Positions 14,148 to 16,411 of a stretch of DNA of 16,411 nucleotides are shown here, in pieces (positions within the stretch are counted from its first letter, which is position 1; every line of letters begins with the position of its first letter). The notes under the pieces are model-generated. The model saw only the letters and a program-made list of their open reading frames with translations, did not search any database and was not told the origin of the DNA. This DNA comes from JANPEF01 sp031413115. Lineage in GTDB: Bacteria; Eisenbacteria; RBG-16-71-46; DASYSL01. The DNA is taken from positions 1-16,411 of the forward strand of contig JANOEH010000098.1 in assembly GCA_031413115.1 (NCBI GenBank). Reading direction: 5' to 3'. Made by a program: the position numbers and the translations under genes.

Positions 14148-15299
14148 TCACAGCCCCGAGCGTGGCCGCATGCGCGGCCCCCGGCGTGCCTCCTCGCCAT
14201 GACAGCCGAGCCCGCGCATTGCCGATTCGAGTTCGGGGTCGCGATGACGTGCGGCCTCCGCGCGCTTCCTCTGCATGAACTCGTGCCCGAATGCCCGCTC
14301 GGCCTCGAGATGGTTGTGTGCGCGGCAGCGCAGGCGCAGACCCTCGATCGTCGAGCTCCCGCCCCGGGCGAACGGAACCGCGTGATCGAACTCGAGAAGC
14401 CTACGCGCATCGCACCGTCGGCCTCCGGTGCCTTCGAACGTGCATTGTCCGCCGTCGCGCTGCCACACGGCCCGGCGGACTCGCGCGGGGATCGAACGGC
14501 CGCGGGGCGCAGCCGGGCGTTCCACCGTCTTTCGCGGACGCACCGGCGCCGCGCCCCTGCGCTTCTCCAACTGCTCGAGCAGCGCGTCGAGCGCGCGATC
14601 CAGCAAGTCGGCGAGCTCCCCCGCGGGCACGGTATGCGCGAGCAGCGCCTGCGCCCGGCGCAACTTGGCGTGCGTCGCCTCACCGATCGGCACCTGGACG
14701 ACGTAGCGGGGCGCGGGCTGAACATGCGCTAGCGCATGTTCGTCAGGCCGGGGGTCGACATGCGCTAGCGCATGTTCCCCGGCCGCAGGGCCCGCCGGCG
14801 TCAGTTCGAGTTCGCCGGCCGTTCCGCGCGGGACCGGCTGCACCGCCGGACGGACCGTGATCACGCGAGCCCGGAGCGCCGACGGCACGGGCGCCGACCC
14901 GAAACGGTCGGCCAGCCAGGCCTCGAGCTTGTCCTTCGATCGTCCGGCCGCGGCGGCAACGAGTTCGTCGATGTTCTCCGAGGTGAGACTCGGTGCGAGC
15001 ACGCAGACTGCTGTCAGGTGGAGTCGGCCCGCGGCCAGGTCGTCGAGGAGCCGCGGGAAGCGACGCGCGGCCCGCGCTGCCTGGATGCGCCTGGCCGTGG
15101 CGTCCTCGGAAAGCCGGAGCTCGCCGAGGCAGTAGGCAAACATGGACGAGTAACCGGCCGGTGCATAGAGCCGCCGAAGGTCGACCTCGGCGATGTGCGC
15201 GAGCATCTCCGCGGTGGTGGCGCGATCGCGCGCGACGAGGGTCGTGAGTCCGGACAACAGGGTCGCGTCATCGACGTGCGTGAGTCGGTACGTGGACAT
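14148..15299 (-). CDS. DUF222-type HNH endonuclease
   Basis: 383 residues. The N-terminal ~135 residues are a helical DUF222-like domain (MSTYRLTHVDDATLLSGL, ELRLSEDATARRIQAARAAR, RLHLTAVCVLAPSLT). A Pro/Ala-rich linker follows, with a helical segment at about 205-247, and then a C-terminal HNH nuclease domain: CTFEG (Cys286), Cys296, FDHAVPFARGG (Asp305-His306) and CRAHNHLEAE (Cys325, Asn329, His330). The linker carries two EHALAHV copies at 175-181 and 187-193 coded by perfect DNA palindromes. The ATG at 15299 fits the usual MSxYRLTH start. Such genes are often multi-copy in their genomes and of unknown role. The last ~30 residues, after HEFMQRKR, look like an extension. Confidence 0.9.
   Translation of the reverse strand: MSTYRLTHVDDATLLSGLTTLVARDRATTAEMLAHIAEVDLRRLYAPAGYSSMFAYCLGELRLSEDATARRIQAARAARRFPRLLDDLAAGRLHLTAVCVLAPSLTSENIDELVAAAAGRSKDKLEAWLADRFGSAPVPSALRARVITVRPAVQPVPRGTAGELELTPAGPAAGEHALAHVDPRPDEHALAHVQPAPRYVVQVPIGEATHAKLRRAQALLAHTVPAGELADLLDRALDALLEQLEKRRGAAPVRPRKTVERPAAPRGRSIPARVRRAVWQRDGGQCTFEGTGGRRCDARRLLEFDHAVPFARGGSSTIEGLRLRCRAHNHLEAERAFGHEFMQRKRAEAARHRDPELESAMRGLGCHGEEARRGPRMRPRSGL
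14720..14777. repeat. Two perfect palindromes 36 bp apart inside the HNH gene
   Basis: ACATGCGCTAGCGCATGT occurs at 14722-14739 and 14758-14775, centres exactly 36 bp (12 codons) apart. The first copy extends as a perfect palindrome to 22 bp (14720-14741). Each can form a long self-complementary hairpin or cruciform. They code for EHALAHV twice in the linker between the two domains. Confidence 0.9.
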
Positions 15300-15604
15300 G
15301 GTCGGTCTCGCTTCGGGGGCGAGGTTCCGGAGTCGTGCGGCACTCGATTCTACGATCCGATGATACCGCGCGATCAGAAAGCATTCGCGCGTGGCCCGGA
15401 AGCTCATCACCGAGGCGATCGCGAGCGCAGGAACGGCGAGCGCGATTCGAGCGCTCCTGCGCGATCCTCGGTGCACTGGTGGGCCGACCGAACCGCGGCA
15501 GCAGTCGGCGACTCTCGCGCTCCGAAAAACTCGTCAACAAGAAATATACGAACCGTTCGAAACTTCTCGCCGGCGTAGGTGCCGGTGTCGACGCCGGTGC
15601 CGCC
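15300..15604. other. Gap between the cyclase and HNH genes with no supported gene
   Basis: No convincing coding frame. On the minus strand TAGAAT (15352-15347) could be a -10 box for the HNH gene, with only a poor -35 (TGATCG, 18 bases away). An AT-rich patch at about 15525-15565 stands out in this GC-rich sequence and holds the small palindrome CGAAC-c-GTTCG (15549-15559). No clear terminator with a T-run follows the cyclase stop. Confidence 0.4.
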
Positions 15605-16405
15605 CTACGGGACCAACGCCACGACCCGCAGCGGTCCCCCCGAGCCGCCCTTGATCTTCATCGGCAGGGCGACGATCCACGCGCCCGTGACCGGCACCTG
15701 CTCGAGGTTCGCGACGTTCTCGAGGCCCGGAACGTTCGCCGCGCCGGCGAGCCGGTGCACCGGGAAGTCGCGCGAATTGCCGGGATCGATGCTCGCGGTG
15801 TCCACGCCCAGAAGGCGGATCTGCCGCGTCTCGACCAGGTGGCGCGCGGCGTCGGCGCCGAACGACGGGAAGTGCAGGTGGCTCGCGTCGCCCGGCGTGT
15901 CGTCGCCGAGATAGCGTTTGCGGTCCGGCCAGCGCGCACCCCAGCCGGTGCGCAGCAGCACAATTGCGCCCGCGGGCACGGGCCCGTGCTCCTTCTCCCA
16001 GCGCTGCAGGTCCCCGAGGGTGAGCGTGTAGTCGGCATTCTCGGCGGCCTGGGCCGCGACATCGAGCACGACAGCCGGCCCCACGAGACGATCGATGGGA
16101 ATGGCGTCGACCGTCCACGCTCCGGCGGCGAAGTGGATCGGCGCGTCGAGGTGCGTGCCGCCGTGCTCGGGCGTGCAGATCCGGTTCGCCGCGTAGAACC
16201 AGCCTCCGGGCGTGTTCCCGTAGCTCAGCGTGTCGAGCTGGAAAGCCGACGGCGACGTCGGCCAGTAGATCGTATTCTCGTCGAACGCGTACGTGAGATC
16301 GATCACGCGGGCGCCGTCGAACGGGATGCGATCGGCGGCCATCGCGGTTGAGGCCGCAAGGGCTCCGATCAGCACGGTCATGGTCAGGACGAGTTGGCGG
16401 GCCAT
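15605..16405 (-). CDS. Exported cyclase-family (kynurenine-formamidase-like) metal hydrolase
   Basis: 266 residues. Signal peptide MARQLVLTMTVLIGALAAST with cleavage near AMA-AD (residue 23-24), so a periplasmic or secreted form. The mature protein carries the cyclase/formamidase family signature: IDLTYAFDENTIYWP near the start and the metal-binding HxGTHxDxPxH motif at residues 81-91 (HGGTHLDAPIH). Further on, GAIVLLRTGW and LLGVDTASIDPG are typical. The family hydrolyses amides or lactones such as N-formylkynurenine, but no tryptophan-catabolism gene is nearby, so the substrate is open. The ATG at 16405 is six bases from the window edge, so its ribosome binding site and promoter are not visible. 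Confidence 0.93.
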   Translation of the reverse strand: MARQLVLTMTVLIGALAASTAMAADRIPFDGARVIDLTYAFDENTIYWPTSPSAFQLDTLSYGNTPGGWFYAANRICTPEHGGTHLDAPIHFAAGAWTVDAIPIDRLVGPAVVLDVAAQAAENADYTLTLGDLQRWEKEHGPVPAGAIVLLRTGWGARWPDRKRYLGDDTPGDASHLHFPSFGADAARHLVETRQIRLLGVDTASIDPGNSRDFPVHRLAGAANVPGLENVANLEQVPVTGAWIVALPMKIKGGSGGPLRVVALVP

Positions 16406-16411
16406 GGGCTT

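Noticed and set aside
14007..14732. Plus-strand open frame after the secreted protein
   Set aside because: Mostly antisense to the HNH gene; no start signals and low-complexity composition.
14720..14777. The two palindromes as transposon ends or an att site
   Set aside because: No transposase or integrase gene and no target duplication; the copies are in frame and part of the coding sequence.

Overview
This is a GC-rich window from a diderm (outer-membrane) bacterium. It encodes a TonB-dependent-receptor-like barrel protein, a LytS/LytTR regulatory pair, a SpoIIE/RsbU-type phosphatase and a DUF222-HNH protein of a style I associate with Candidatus Eisenbacteria, Gemmatimonadota, Acidobacteriota and Myxococcota. 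That placement is from memory, not from a search. No rRNA, tRNA, CRISPR array, transposase or phage gene was seen.

Layout. (1) 1-2405, plus strand: the 3' end of thiamine pyrophosphokinase, an overlapping CPBP membrane protease, and quinolinate synthase NadA. (2) 2439-3106, plus: an addiction-module antitoxin and a ParE/RelE-type toxin whose frame runs into the converging gene. (3) 5505-2976, minus: LytTR response regulator, PdxH (TGATG junction) and an NAD-dependent epimerase, tightly packed. (4) 5551-6097, plus: a brnT-brnA toxin-antitoxin pair with a probable promoter/operator; brnT is interrupted by an in-frame UGA. (5) 11527-6123, minus: one packed run of SpoIIE-type phosphatase (GTGA overlap) LytS-type histidine kinase, TPR lipo-/periplasmic-type protein with a signal peptide, (TAGTG overlap) TonB-receptor-like protein carrying a one-base frameshift. 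(6) 11736-14000, plus, divergent: a large secreted repeat protein with a Tyr/Pro-rich region. (7) 15299-14148, minus: DUF222-HNH protein, with a small gene remnant downstream. (8) 16405-15605, minus: exported cyclase-family hydrolase.

The most interesting part is the signalling locus. The phosphatase and the kinase begin with the same membrane domain, so one type of sensor appears to feed two outputs: phosphotransfer and protein dephosphorylation. The likely LytTR partner regulator lies beyond the end of this operon, separated from it by the brnTA cassette, which looks like an insertion that split a larger locus. In the divergent intergenic region upstream of the phosphatase and the secreted protein are three 12-bp direct repeats spaced exactly 21 bp apart, the spacing expected of LytTR-regulator sites. 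My working model is an envelope-sensing circuit controlling the receptor operon and/or the secreted repeat protein.
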